A stretch of DNA of 64,000 bases from assembly GCF_004345705.1 (NCBI RefSeq), contig NZ_SLWV01000015.1:15221-79220 (forward strand), given 5' to 3'. Positions within the stretch are counted from its first letter, which is position 1, and every line of letters begins with the position of its first letter. Made by a program: the position numbers and the translations under genes. The stretch comes from Marinisporobacter balticus (GTDB taxonomy: Bacteria; Bacillota; Clostridia; Peptostreptococcales; Thermotaleaceae). The notes under the pieces are model-generated. The model worked only from the letters and a program-made list of their open reading frames with translations. It searched no databases and was not told where the DNA came from. Below, one piece after another: positions 1 through 8,856 of this stretch.

Positions 1-230
1 ACATCTTCACCGCTTTTATTTACAACTTTTGCCTGATTATTTAATACATCTTCTCCATCCCCATCAATGATTTCACATGGTAACCTTGGCGTAGCCATCC
101 CCCCTAATTGCTCTGGACATACTAAAATCGCTTTTTTTTCTTTCACAAGTTTTAATATTTCTGGTATTTTATTATCTCCACCATCATATCTACATTCAAG
201 TCCCGCTAAACATGCACTAATCAATATCAT
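1..230 (-). CDS. DUF523 family protein (3' end outside window)
   Basis: This is the first 76 codons of a minus-strand gene that runs off the left edge. The start ATG is at 228-230, with GGTG-type Shine-Dalgarno bases just upstream and only 23 bp after the mutS2 stop, so it is probably the last gene of the mutS2 transcript. The visible N-terminus (MILISACLAGLECRYDGG, then a CPEQLGGMATPR-like stretch) matches the DUF523 family, small cytosolic proteins with conserved cysteines and no established function. Family assignment rests on these motifs only; the role is unknown. Confidence 0.75.
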   Translation of the reverse strand, partial: MILISACLAGLECRYDGGDNKIPEILKLVKEKKAILVCPEQLGGMATPRLPCEIIDGDGEDVLNNQAKVVNKSGED

Positions 231-253
231 TTTTCACCACACCCTTTGTTTCA

Positions 254-2632
254 CTATTTTAATTCCACAATCGTTACCCCTGTTCCACCTTCACCATAAG
301 CGCCATCTCTAAAACTTTTCACATGTTTATGACTTTTTAATTCTTTCTTAATCCCTTCACGTAAGATCCCTGTACCTTTTCCATGAATGACCGTTACCTC
401 CTTTAGTCCTGCAATGTACGCATCATCTAGATATTTATCCGTATCCAGAAGCGCTTCTTCTAATGTCTGTCCCCTAAGATCTATAGATGTTCTTATACTT
501 TGCGCTTTATTTTTTGCAATTTTACCCATACCTGTTTTTTGGATATTCTCTTTTTCTTCCCTTTCTAATCGTAAATTCTTAATATTTACATTCACCTTCA
601 TAATCCCCACTTGAACCGTCAAATCTCCATTTGCATTAGGTTTGCTTACTACATTTCCTTTTTGATTTAAATTTAAAATAATAACCGTATCTCCAACCTT
701 TAAGTTCTTTGGTGGCTTGGTATTTATCGCTACATCCATATTGATTCCCAAGTCTTCTTCCATTTCATTTAATTTTCCTTTTAAACCGCTTCTCGCTTCT
801 TCTATTTTTCTATTTCTATCTTTTTCGTCTTGCTCTTTTGATAAATCTCTTAATTCTTTGATGATTTTATCGGCCTCTACCTTGGCATTCTTTAGGAGTC
901 TCCTCGCTTCTTCTCTTGCTTCTTTTAAAACTTTATCTCTTTGTATCGCTAGTTTTTCATTCTTTTTATCATATTCATTTTTCTGGCTTTGAATCATCAA
1001 CTTTAATTTTACAGCCTCATCTCTTTCTTCTTCAGCTATTTTCTTATCTTTTTCAATTCTAGTTAATATATCTTCAAAAGCAATATCTTCTCTAGAAATT
1101 AACACTCTAGATTTTTCTATAATATACTCGCTTAGACCCAATCTTTTGGATATGTCAAAAGCATTTGATTTTCCTGGAACGCCAATCAAAAGTTTATAAG
1201 TAGGACTAAGGGTTTCTACATTAAACTCCACAGATGCATTCTCTACCCCCTTAGCTGTTAGGGCAAATTGTTTCAATTCCGTGTAATGGGTTGTAGCAAT
1301 GGTCCTTACGCCCAAAGTATACAAATGATCTAAAATTGCGATGGCTAAAGCGGCTCCCTCTGTAGGATCTGTTCCTGCTCCTAGTTCATCTAATAATACA
1401 AGGGAATTGCTATCTATGTCACTTAAAATTTCTACAATATTGGTCATATGGGAAGAAAATGTACTTAAGCTTTGTTCAATGCTTTGTTCATCCCCTATAT
1501 CTGCAAACACTTTCTCAAAAACAGATAATTTTGTTTCATGATCTGCTGGCACATGGAGTCCTGCCTGCGCCATTAGCGTCAATAACCCTACTGTTTTTAA
1601 TGTGACTGTTTTTCCCCCTGTATTGGGTCCTGTAATCATTAAAGTATTAAATGCATCTCCGATCCAAATATTTGTGGGTACTACCGTTTTTTGATCTAAT
1701 AATGGATGTCTTCCATTTTTGATTCGAATAAATCCATTTTTATTCATTTCTGGCTCTACTGCATTCATTTTTACAGCTAGTTTTCCTTTTGCAAATATAA
1801 AATCTAATATAGCTAATATCTTTTGATTAGACTTTATTTCTTGCATTTTTTCGCCAATTAAAGCAGTCAGTTCGCTTAAGATTCTCTCAATTTCTACCTT
1901 TTCCTTCAATTTTAACTCTTTTAACGCATTATTAAGTTCAACAATAGCCATAGGCTCTATAAAAAGAGTTGCCCCACTAGAAGATTGATCATGAATTAAT
2001 CCTGGAAAATTCCCTCTATATTCTTGTTTTATAGGCACTACATATCGATCTTGCCGAATCGTAATAATGGCATCTTGAAGAAATTTCTGATTTTGACTAG
2101 AAGCGATAATACTATTTAATCGATTTCTTATCGCACTATTTTTAGACTCTATACTTCTTCGAATATTTTTAAGTGCGAAACTAGCATGATCAGATATTTC
2201 ATTTTCTCCAACAATACATTCATTAATTCGATCTTCAATCGATTTAAAAGTAAAAAGGCTGCTCACATACCCTTCAATAATAGAGAACTTATTTTCACCT
2301 TCCCTAGCCTCTTTTATAAAACTTTTAGTTCTTCTTGCTGCTCTTAAGGTATCCGTTACCTCAAGTAGCTGCCCAGGATATAAGAAAGATCCTATATCAG
2401 CCCGTTTTAGATGATATGACAAATCATGTACCCCACCTAAAGAAATACTGCCTCTTTGTAGGATTAAGCTTGTTGCTTCATGGGTTTCTTTTTGCCATGT
2501 TACAATCTTTTCATACACTGTAGAAGGTCTAATTTTTTCAACCCATTCTTTTCCTAATGTTGATTCAGCATAAGTTATTAATTGATCTTTTATTTTTTGA
2601 AATTCTAAAACTCTCAAAGTTCTTTCGTTCAT
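254..2632 (-). CDS. mutS2: MutS2 ATPase/Smr endonuclease family
   Basis: The 792-residue protein has the MutS2 layout: N-terminal core and clamp helices, an ABC-type ATPase with Walker A GPNTGGKT at residues 335-342 and a Walker B region LVLLDELGAGTD near 414-425, a long charged coiled coil (about 520-640), and a C-terminal Smr domain (about 717-792) beginning IDLRGQ and containing HGKGTG. It lacks the MutS mismatch-recognition domain. The family restrains recombination in some species and, in Bacillus subtilis, acts on collided ribosomes through the ATPase and Smr domains. Length is normal. It lies downstream of zapA and the U32 gene, the common Firmicutes order. A GGGG-type ribosome site precedes the ATG. 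Confidence 0.96.
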   Translation of the reverse strand: MNERTLRVLEFQKIKDQLITYAESTLGKEWVEKIRPSTVYEKIVTWQKETHEATSLILQRGSISLGGVHDLSYHLKRADIGSFLYPGQLLEVTDTLRAARRTKSFIKEAREGENKFSIIEGYVSSLFTFKSIEDRINECIVGENEISDHASFALKNIRRSIESKNSAIRNRLNSIIASSQNQKFLQDAIITIRQDRYVVPIKQEYRGNFPGLIHDQSSSGATLFIEPMAIVELNNALKELKLKEKVEIERILSELTALIGEKMQEIKSNQKILAILDFIFAKGKLAVKMNAVEPEMNKNGFIRIKNGRHPLLDQKTVVPTNIWIGDAFNTLMITGPNTGGKTVTLKTVGLLTLMAQAGLHVPADHETKLSVFEKVFADIGDEQSIEQSLSTFSSHMTNIVEILSDIDSNSLVLLDELGAGTDPTEGAALAIAILDHLYTLGVRTIATTHYTELKQFALTAKGVENASVEFNVETLSPTYKLLIGVPGKSNAFDISKRLGLSEYIIEKSRVLISREDIAFEDILTRIEKDKKIAEEERDEAVKLKLMIQSQKNEYDKKNEKLAIQRDKVLKEAREEARRLLKNAKVEADKIIKELRDLSKEQDEKDRNRKIEEARSGLKGKLNEMEEDLGINMDVAINTKPPKNLKVGDTVIILNLNQKGNVVSKPNANGDLTVQVGIMKVNVNIKNLRLEREEKENIQKTGMGKIAKNKAQSIRTSIDLRGQTLEEALLDTDKYLDDAYIAGLKEVTVIHGKGTGILREGIKKELKSHKHVKSFRDGAYGEGGTGVTIVELK

Positions 2633-2659
2633 TATAACGCCCCTTACCTATATTCTTAT

Positions 2660-5131
2660 TTACATAACACCTCTAAAAAAGTGCCCCTTTGTCAATCCTT
2701 GTTCTTTCATATTTTTAATAAAATCTTTTGTTTCTTGACTTTGTTCTTTATTGCCTTCCAACGTATTTTTTATTGTTTTCATATACGCTTTTAGTGTACT
2801 TACAATTTCTTTCTCATCTTCCGTTGTAAATTGTATGCGCATATGGCGTATTCCACCATCCATAAGTTCTTTGATCGATTCAATTAAACAGAGTTTTTGT
2901 GCATTTAATATTTGTATTCTACAATTTGAATCTCTTACAATAGGAAAAGTCATCCCTAATGGATCTTTTAATCCAAATTGATTATTTTTGCAAAGGTTAC
3001 AATGCTTCTGCCCATCTTTTAACATAGTCGAAATAGGACAATACTTGCTAATCATCAATGGTAGATTTCCATGTACAATCACTTCACAAGGAAGTTCAGA
3101 CTGCTTTATTATCTCTTTTATTTGTTTTAATGTTAACTCGGGGGATAATGTAATTTCTTCTACATTCATCTCTTTTAAGCATTCAATCGATCCATTATTA
3201 AATACATTTAACGAAAAATCTGTAATGATCTTTATATCTTTAAAATCTTTCAACATATTTAATACCCCTAAATTTGAAGCCATCAACCCGCTAAGCTTTT
3301 CTAACGTATGCATTTTTTTATTGATATTCACCAGTTCTACATCCTCTGTAATTCTTGAAAAAGTTGGAATTAGCGGGGTATTGTATGGTTCTGCAATTTT
3401 TAAAGCTTCATCTATGGTAGCAATATCACTATAATAGATTCGATCTATATGAAATTTCAATACAGCCTTCAGCTGGATAATATTATTTACATATACCCTT
3501 AACCCTATATGTTCAGACTTTATTCCCTGCTTATTTTTAATCCATGTTTTTGTTTTTTCATAAAAAGCTTTTAAGTCAATATTTTCTCTATGGTTATGAT
3601 TTTCTCTTAATTGATTCATTTTTTCTATCACATTTCTTCTTAAATTGTTTAATTGTCCAATAGAAATTGCTACCCCTTGATCTAATTGCATCTCTAATGT
3701 TTTTAGTTCATAAGGTGTATTTCCTAATTTTGCAATCTGTTCACTAATTCGCTCCTCTGTAATGGATGTTTTTAATGCTTCTTGGACAATATATTCTCCC
3801 TTTTCTTCTATATAATTCCCATCATCATCCCATAACAAAAGTTCTATTGCATGATCTAATTTTCCTTTGAATTTTCCATATAGAGCGATCTTTTTATCCT
3901 TTTTTTCATAAGTTTCTTTTGCACGCTTAAGCAATGCACTATCAGAAGTTTTATATACAGGACTATCTTTTAAAACAGTTTTATTGAACTTAATTTCAAT
4001 AATTTCTCCATGATTTGCAGTCTCTTTCTTTTCCCCTTTTTTAAATATGTTCTCTACAATCGTTCCGGGGTTATCCCCTTTTCTAGACCAAATTTCGATT
4101 CCATCTCCTTTTGAAAGAAATCCTTCTAATTTAATCTTTACTTTCCTTTTATTTTTATCATAATCTATCACTTTGCCAATCTTTATTCCTCTATTCCCAG
4201 GCTTCATAAAGTTCATAATCTTATTCCCTGTTTCTGCTAGTATGTATCCTTTTGTAAATCTTCTATTAAATATCTGTTTTACATCATTGGATATTTGAGC
4301 ATCTATTTCTGGTTTTCCTTTGTTTAAAATATATTGATCGATTGCTTTTCGATAAGCATTTACAACGGTTGCAACATATTCTGCTCTTTTCATTCTTCCT
4401 TCAATTTTAAGGGATTTTATACCTGTATCTAAGACCTCATCTATGTTTTCAAGTGTATTTAAATCCCTAGGACTTAATAAATAGTCTCCTAATGGACTGC
4501 TTATTTTTTTTCCACTGTGCATATCTATTAAATCATATGTTTTTCTACAAGGTTGGGCACATCTTCCTCGATTGCCACTTCTCCCACCAATCATACTACT
4601 CATAAGACATTGACCAGAATAACTAACACATAGTGCTCCATGGACAAATACTTCTATATCTATTTTGCTGTTTTTTCTCACCCATTCAATTTCTTCTTTT
4701 GACATTTCACGGGCCAATACTGCCCTTTGAAAACTCATATCCTCTAATTGCTTTACCCCCTGAAGATTATGTACAGACATTTGAGTACTCCCATGCATTT
4801 CAAAATCAGGTAATAGTTCCTTTACAAATTTAGCTATACCTAAATCTTGTACAATGATTGCATCCACATCTATATTATACAGGAATGCCAAATATTTTCC
4901 TAATTCTATCAATTCTTGATTGGATACTAACGTATTTACTGTAACAAATACTTTTACACCTCTTATATGACAATATGCTACTGCCTCTTTTAAAACTTCA
5001 TCATCAAAATTCTTTGCATTTTGTCGTGCACTAAATAATGTGCCTCCTAGATATACAGCATCTGCTCCATTTTGCACTGCAGCCTCTAATGCTTCAAAGC
5101 TCCCAACGGGTGCTAATAATTCTATTTCCAT
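2660..5131 (-). CDS. U32 family protein with DUF3656 (RlhA/TrhP-like)
   Basis: An 823-residue two-part protein. The N-terminal U32 domain begins IELLAPVGS..EAAVQNGADAVYLGG and carries four clustered cysteines at residues 168, 175, 191 and 195, placed like the Fe-S ligands of the RNA-hydroxylating U32 proteins. The second half, with a C-x15-C-x2-C group (CPIST...CNLC), is the DUF3656-containing long form. Members once annotated as collagenases or peptidases are now known in E. coli as RlhA (23S rRNA C2501 hydroxylation) and TrhP (tRNA hydroxylation). RNA hydroxylation is therefore the best inference; the target RNA cannot be told from sequence. The start follows AGGAGATGATTAT. It lies 27 bp upstream of mutS2. 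Confidence 0.88.
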   Translation of the reverse strand: MEIELLAPVGSFEALEAAVQNGADAVYLGGTLFSARQNAKNFDDEVLKEAVAYCHIRGVKVFVTVNTLVSNQELIELGKYLAFLYNIDVDAIIVQDLGIAKFVKELLPDFEMHGSTQMSVHNLQGVKQLEDMSFQRAVLAREMSKEEIEWVRKNSKIDIEVFVHGALCVSYSGQCLMSSMIGGRSGNRGRCAQPCRKTYDLIDMHSGKKISSPLGDYLLSPRDLNTLENIDEVLDTGIKSLKIEGRMKRAEYVATVVNAYRKAIDQYILNKGKPEIDAQISNDVKQIFNRRFTKGYILAETGNKIMNFMKPGNRGIKIGKVIDYDKNKRKVKIKLEGFLSKGDGIEIWSRKGDNPGTIVENIFKKGEKKETANHGEIIEIKFNKTVLKDSPVYKTSDSALLKRAKETYEKKDKKIALYGKFKGKLDHAIELLLWDDDGNYIEEKGEYIVQEALKTSITEERISEQIAKLGNTPYELKTLEMQLDQGVAISIGQLNNLRRNVIEKMNQLRENHNHRENIDLKAFYEKTKTWIKNKQGIKSEHIGLRVYVNNIIQLKAVLKFHIDRIYYSDIATIDEALKIAEPYNTPLIPTFSRITEDVELVNINKKMHTLEKLSGLMASNLGVLNMLKDFKDIKIITDFSLNVFNNGSIECLKEMNVEEITLSPELTLKQIKEIIKQSELPCEVIVHGNLPLMISKYCPISTMLKDGQKHCNLCKNNQFGLKDPLGMTFPIVRDSNCRIQILNAQKLCLIESIKELMDGGIRHMRIQFTTEDEKEIVSTLKAYMKTIKNTLEGNKEQSQETKDFIKNMKEQGLTKGHFFRGVM

Positions 5132-5165
5132 ATAATCATCTCCTGTAAGAAAATATTGCTTAAAT

Positions 5166-5200
5166 AAAAAAGTAGTAATATTATTATATCACTACTTTCA
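5166..5200 (-). terminator. Rho-independent terminator after zapA
   Basis: On the minus strand, AAAGTAGT and ACTACTTT form a stem around an AU-rich loop and are followed by a T run. It lies 25-60 bp past the zapA stop, separating zapA from the U32-mutS2 transcript. Confidence 0.7.
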
Positions 5201-5226
5201 TCATATCATTAGAAAGATTTTACTAA

Positions 5227-5790
5227 TTATTCCTTTTCATCAAACGTTTCAATAAAACTATCTAACTCTTTTCTAGCTTGTACATATTTTATTTGACTAT
5301 CAAAAATCTTGTTTTTGAGTTTTTCATTTTCTTTCATTGTTTTTTCTAATTCCTTTTCTTTTAAATTCAGTGTCGCCTCCAATGCCTCCATTTTTTTTAA
5401 TAATTGTTCCCACTCATCCTGTTTTGGATTACTTTTTTTTTCTTCTTCCAACGCTTCAATTGTTTCAATATATTCCATTTCCTTGGTTTTAAAAGCTGTA
5501 AGGGTTGCTGCCAATTGATTTCTAGTTTGCTCCAACTCTTCTAACGGCTTCATTGCTTGCGCTTTTATTGCTTCCTTTTCTTCCTGAATTTTAAAATATT
5601 CATCTGCTATATTAAGGGAAGTTAAAACTGCTGTCATTGCAGTACTTAATACTTTTCCATTCTTTGAAATATATACCATCTTGTCATCCACATAATTTGC
5701 AACTTTTTGCATGTATTCCCTAGATTCCTGTCCAACCATTGTATATTCTTGTCCATATATTCTAACAATCACTTTGTTTTTATTACTCAT
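5227..5790 (-). CDS. zapA: Cell division protein ZapA, long coiled-coil form
   Basis: ZapA binds FtsZ and promotes Z-ring bundling at the division site. Residues 1-90 show the ZapA signature (VIVRIYGQEYTMVG, then YMQKVANYVDDKM and the ALNIADEYFK-like helix). Residues 90-187 are a continuous charged coiled coil, making the protein about twice the usual length of about 90 residues, as in several clostridial ZapA proteins. It starts after GGAGAG. In Bacillus zapA lies close downstream of pheT; here a 26-kb glycan island separates the two. Identity is secure; any extra function of the coiled coil is unknown. Confidence 0.93.
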   Translation of the reverse strand: MSNKNKVIVRIYGQEYTMVGQESREYMQKVANYVDDKMVYISKNGKVLSTAMTAVLTSLNIADEYFKIQEEKEAIKAQAMKPLEELEQTRNQLAATLTAFKTKEMEYIETIEALEEEKKSNPKQDEWEQLLKKMEALEATLNLKEKELEKTMKENEKLKNKIFDSQIKYVQARKELDSFIETFDEKE

Positions 5791-6122
5791 CCATATCTCT
5801 CCTCTTAAATAATTGGAGTCCTATATATATAAATTCTTTAGAAAACTATAATTTCCTTCTTGTTTTTATCGAATGCTCATTTATTTAACTGAATTTATTC
5901 TATATAACCTATTATATTATATCTTAGTCATGAAATAAATACTATAGGAGCCCTAAATTCGTTTATTTTTTGAACATTCTACATTTCTGATTTTAGGTAT
6001 GTATCCTTGAATTTTCGAACCTTCTTCTGTCTGTTAGCATACTATATAATTGAATAAGAACCTTAGCATGCTTGAAGAAAACTACTACAATATTTTCATA
6101 TTAGATGGAGGAGGTAACATTT
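5791..6122. other. Divergent intergenic region zapA / DNRLRE gene
   Basis: 332 bp of AT-rich DNA between divergent genes. It must hold the zapA promoter on the minus strand and the promoter of the DNRLRE gene on the plus strand. A sigma-K-like motif at 6019-6046 and an overlapping TATAAT at 6045-6050 are the only clear elements seen. No small ORF with a ribosome site and no RNA structure was recognised. Confidence 0.5.
6019..6046 (+). promoter_or_regulatory. Candidate sigma-K-like promoter for DNRLRE gene
   Basis: AC (6019-6020), a 17-bp spacer, then CATACTATA (6038-6046). This fits the mother-cell sigma-K pattern AC-N16/17-CATAnnnTA. A TATAAT overlaps at 6045-6050 but has no good -35 hexamer. 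The motif is short and could arise by chance in AT-rich DNA. Confidence 0.35.
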
Positions 6123-6977
6123 ATGAGTTCTGTAAACATATTCCCACAAGTAGATACAGCTCAAATCAGTTCTTATGAACCAAATAAAGTATTTGGTTCA
6201 TGTAAAGATATGTACTTAGGAAGAAAAGATATAAATACCCGCTTTCGAATGCTCTTTAAATTTCCCATTACATCCATCCCTGATGAATGTATGATTTTAA
6301 AAGCTGTCCTTAGAATCTATGTTCAGTTTGCTGGAATGCTCATTCCTAGTTTCTTTACCCCTTATGCATTAAAAGAAGATTGGCATAAACAAACCGTTAC
6401 ATGGAATAACCAACCTTTTTTTCATCCGAATGTATCAGGAGATACAACGATTATAAAAAGAGTGGATTGTCATTATTTCAATATCACAAAAATGGTTGCA
6501 AAGTGGTATGAGCATGAAATAATGAACTATGGATTAATTATAAAAAATGAAGAGTTACTGGATGGAACATGCAAACGCGTTAACACAGTTTTAAATTCTG
6601 ATTTGGCCCCTAGGGTAGAAATAACCTATGCTCAAAAATCTAAAATCAATATTGTTCCTACACGCTTTGTTTCAGGAATAGAAGTAATGGATACAGATGA
6701 GCTTTACAGCTTTTCATCTACAATAAATACATCTCTTACAACAACAATTACCTGTCACATCGAAAATTTAGAAAACAAGCCCGTAGAAGTAAAATATCAA
6801 ATGAGTCCTAATGGGATTGATTTTGTTGATGATTGTAGTTCGCCTAGAATCACACCAGCTAATGGAATGATTCTATTTGTTCCTTGTTCATTTGCAAAAT
6901 ATGGGAGAATTGCAGCAAGAAATGTACATTCTGGAGAAACATCAAAAATCAAAATATGGTATCAAGCGCAAGAATAA
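6123..6977 (+). CDS. DNRLRE-domain protein with DUF6385-like C-terminus
   Basis: A 284-residue protein without signal peptide or membrane segment. Residues 15-165 look like a DNRLRE domain, a beta-rich module of structural and surface proteins (RFRMLFKFPI, LRIYVQ, W..QTVTWNNQP, FNITKMVAKWYE, YGLIIKNE). The last 100 residues (DTDELYSF...QMSP..IDFVDD...ITPANGMILFVP..FAKYGRIA...IKIWY) align by eye with the C-terminus of the tandem-repeat protein at 10718-11563, a region resembling DUF6385. I chose ATG 6123 over an in-frame ATG at 6105 because a perfect GGAGGAGGT lies at 6107-6115, right for 6123. It is convergent with the DNRLRE-TPR gene. A structural role on the spore or cell surface is inferred. 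Confidence 0.75.
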   Translation: MSSVNIFPQVDTAQISSYEPNKVFGSCKDMYLGRKDINTRFRMLFKFPITSIPDECMILKAVLRIYVQFAGMLIPSFFTPYALKEDWHKQTVTWNNQPFFHPNVSGDTTIIKRVDCHYFNITKMVAKWYEHEIMNYGLIIKNEELLDGTCKRVNTVLNSDLAPRVEITYAQKSKINIVPTRFVSGIEVMDTDELYSFSSTINTSLTTTITCHIENLENKPVEVKYQMSPNGIDFVDDCSSPRITPANGMILFVPCSFAKYGRIAARNVHSGETSKIKIWYQAQE

Positions 6978-6998
6978 CGCCTTTTTAAATCATTTAAA

Positions 6999-7040
6999 AA
7001 ATAAAACTAGGCACATTTTATTTCGTGCCTAGTTTATTTT
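6999..7040. terminator. Bidirectional terminator between convergent genes
   Basis: Perfect stem AAACTAGGCAC / GTGCCTAGTTT with A/T runs on both sides. It serves the plus-strand DNRLRE gene and the minus-strand DNRLRE-TPR gene, whose stop codon lies in the loop. Confidence 0.85.
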
Positions 7041-8808
7041 TTAAAAAGATTTTTTTCATCATATTGAGCCCTTCATAATCTATTTGATCAAAAAGCTTTA
7101 TGCTTCTTGCAAATTCTTCATAAGCTATGTTATCAAGTCCATGATGATAGTACAGCTTAGCAAGTCTTAATAAAACTTCATCATTTTCAATAAGATTCAA
7201 CAGCTGTAATGATTTTTCAAAGTTTTCAGGAGATGTAGCTTCAATAATAATATTTAACAATTCAAAAATAATATCTGTGAATTGTTTAGATTCTTCTTGA
7301 TCATCACTAATAATTTCATAGTTTTTTCCTTCTAATGTATTTTTCAGAGCATAATATACCTTTCTTGTATTGTTGTTTTCAGGATTTCTAACCATATTCA
7401 AAAGCTTAGTAGCATTGTACATATTGCCACTTAATATTTCACATAATACCATCTTATAAATAGCCTTTTCATAAAGTTCTCCTTTTTTTATCTTTTCAAA
7501 GGTTTTGTAACTTTCTTTATAGTTTTTCAAGAAAAGTAGACACATTCCTTTTCGATAAAAATGTTTAGAAGAAAACCCTATCATTTCTTCTGCTTTTATA
7601 AGATATTCATAGGCTATCTCATACTTTCTTTGCTCAAAATACACATCTGCAAGAGTAATATACTCTTTTCCATCTAAATTTGTTCCAAAAAAACTTTCCA
7701 ATTTTTCTTTTATATCATTTATGTCTCTTTGCTCATTGAATAATATTTTCATAATTGTATGGAGAGGGTCTATAAATTTAGGATTTACTTGAAGTACCTT
7801 TTTGCAGTAATGATAACATTCATCATAATCTTTTAGTTCATAGTAAATTTGTGCTAAAGCATCATATGCTCTAAAACTTCCTGCCCCTTCAATAAAATTC
7901 AGATATATAGGAGATTCTCCCATATCTAAACATTTATTAAATTCCTTTATTGCTAAAGAAATTTTATTCTGCTTATAGTACAAGGTTGCCCTTAAAAATA
8001 TTAAATCCGTAAAATCTGAATAGTATTCAAGCCCTTGATCTATAATTTTTAATCCTTCCTCATACCTTTCCAGTTGATCTAATGTCTTTACCATCCTAAA
8101 TAATAATTTTGGACTGTATTTTTCTTTCGGTATGAATTTTTCAAAACCTTCTTTATAATATTCATATGCGTTTTTGTAATCCCTATCCTCAAAGTATTTA
8201 TTTCCCATATTATAAAAAATTACAGGATTTATATTTTTGTTTTCTATATTTTTTGTCACAATTGTCTTATCTTTTTCCTCAAATTTATTAAACTCTATCT
8301 GAAGCTTTGGTATATATATTTCATCATCATTATCTTTGCTGTAGAAGGCTACCATAGGGTTGCTATTTTCATCTGAAGCTTTTACTAATAACCCATAGTT
8401 AGGATAAATCCTACAGTACCAATCATTAAAAAGCTTTGTTATATCTACTTTGACATAGGTATTTATTTCCTCATTTATTGTAAAGGCTTGGTATAAAACT
8501 TCATCAATAATTGGTTGATTTGCATAGTTTACAGTATTTTCTTCAAACCCTTCTGTCATTCTATAAATTTGAAACTCTTTTTTGCAGGATGGATTATCAT
8601 TACGAACAATATACAAGTGAAGTTCTACCTTATTTACCCTTCCTATCCCTTCTAAAGCTGGCAAATCAAAATATAGCAAACTTCTATAGATAGAATGCTT
8701 CATATATTTCCCAACAAATAAAGCATAATAATCTCCATAGTTTTCATAGGGCATAGAACTGTTAATAGCAGCATCTTTGAAAGGACTTTGTTCTATTATT
8801 TTTATCAT
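7018..8808 (-). CDS. DNRLRE domain fused to TPR repeats
   Basis: A 596-residue two-part protein. Residues 1-165 form a DNRLRE module (YRSLLYFDLP, VELHLYIVR, FEENTVNYANQP, VKVDITKLFNDWY, YGLLVKASDE). Residues 190-596 are tetratricopeptide repeats. The TPR half closely matches that of the next gene upstream: both end in a run containing LQLLNLIENDEVLLRLAK. The N-terminal domain, however, is DNRLRE here and a glycosyltransferase there. It is the third gene of a minus-strand set, 48 bp after the glycosyltransferase-TPR gene. A GTG at 8814 is in frame, but GGGTG spacing favours ATG 8808. No secretion signal is seen. Function unknown; it may dock the glycosylation machinery to DNRLRE structural proteins. 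Confidence 0.75.
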   Translation of the reverse strand: MIKIIEQSPFKDAAINSSMPYENYGDYYALFVGKYMKHSIYRSLLYFDLPALEGIGRVNKVELHLYIVRNDNPSCKKEFQIYRMTEGFEENTVNYANQPIIDEVLYQAFTINEEINTYVKVDITKLFNDWYCRIYPNYGLLVKASDENSNPMVAFYSKDNDDEIYIPKLQIEFNKFEEKDKTIVTKNIENKNINPVIFYNMGNKYFEDRDYKNAYEYYKEGFEKFIPKEKYSPKLLFRMVKTLDQLERYEEGLKIIDQGLEYYSDFTDLIFLRATLYYKQNKISLAIKEFNKCLDMGESPIYLNFIEGAGSFRAYDALAQIYYELKDYDECYHYCKKVLQVNPKFIDPLHTIMKILFNEQRDINDIKEKLESFFGTNLDGKEYITLADVYFEQRKYEIAYEYLIKAEEMIGFSSKHFYRKGMCLLFLKNYKESYKTFEKIKKGELYEKAIYKMVLCEILSGNMYNATKLLNMVRNPENNNTRKVYYALKNTLEGKNYEIISDDQEESKQFTDIIFELLNIIIEATSPENFEKSLQLLNLIENDEVLLRLAKLYYHHGLDNIAYEEFARSIKLFDQIDYEGLNMMKKIFLKNKLGTK

Positions 8809-8856
8809 ATTCACCCACTCACTTTATAGTTTTGTATTATTATACGCATCAAACTT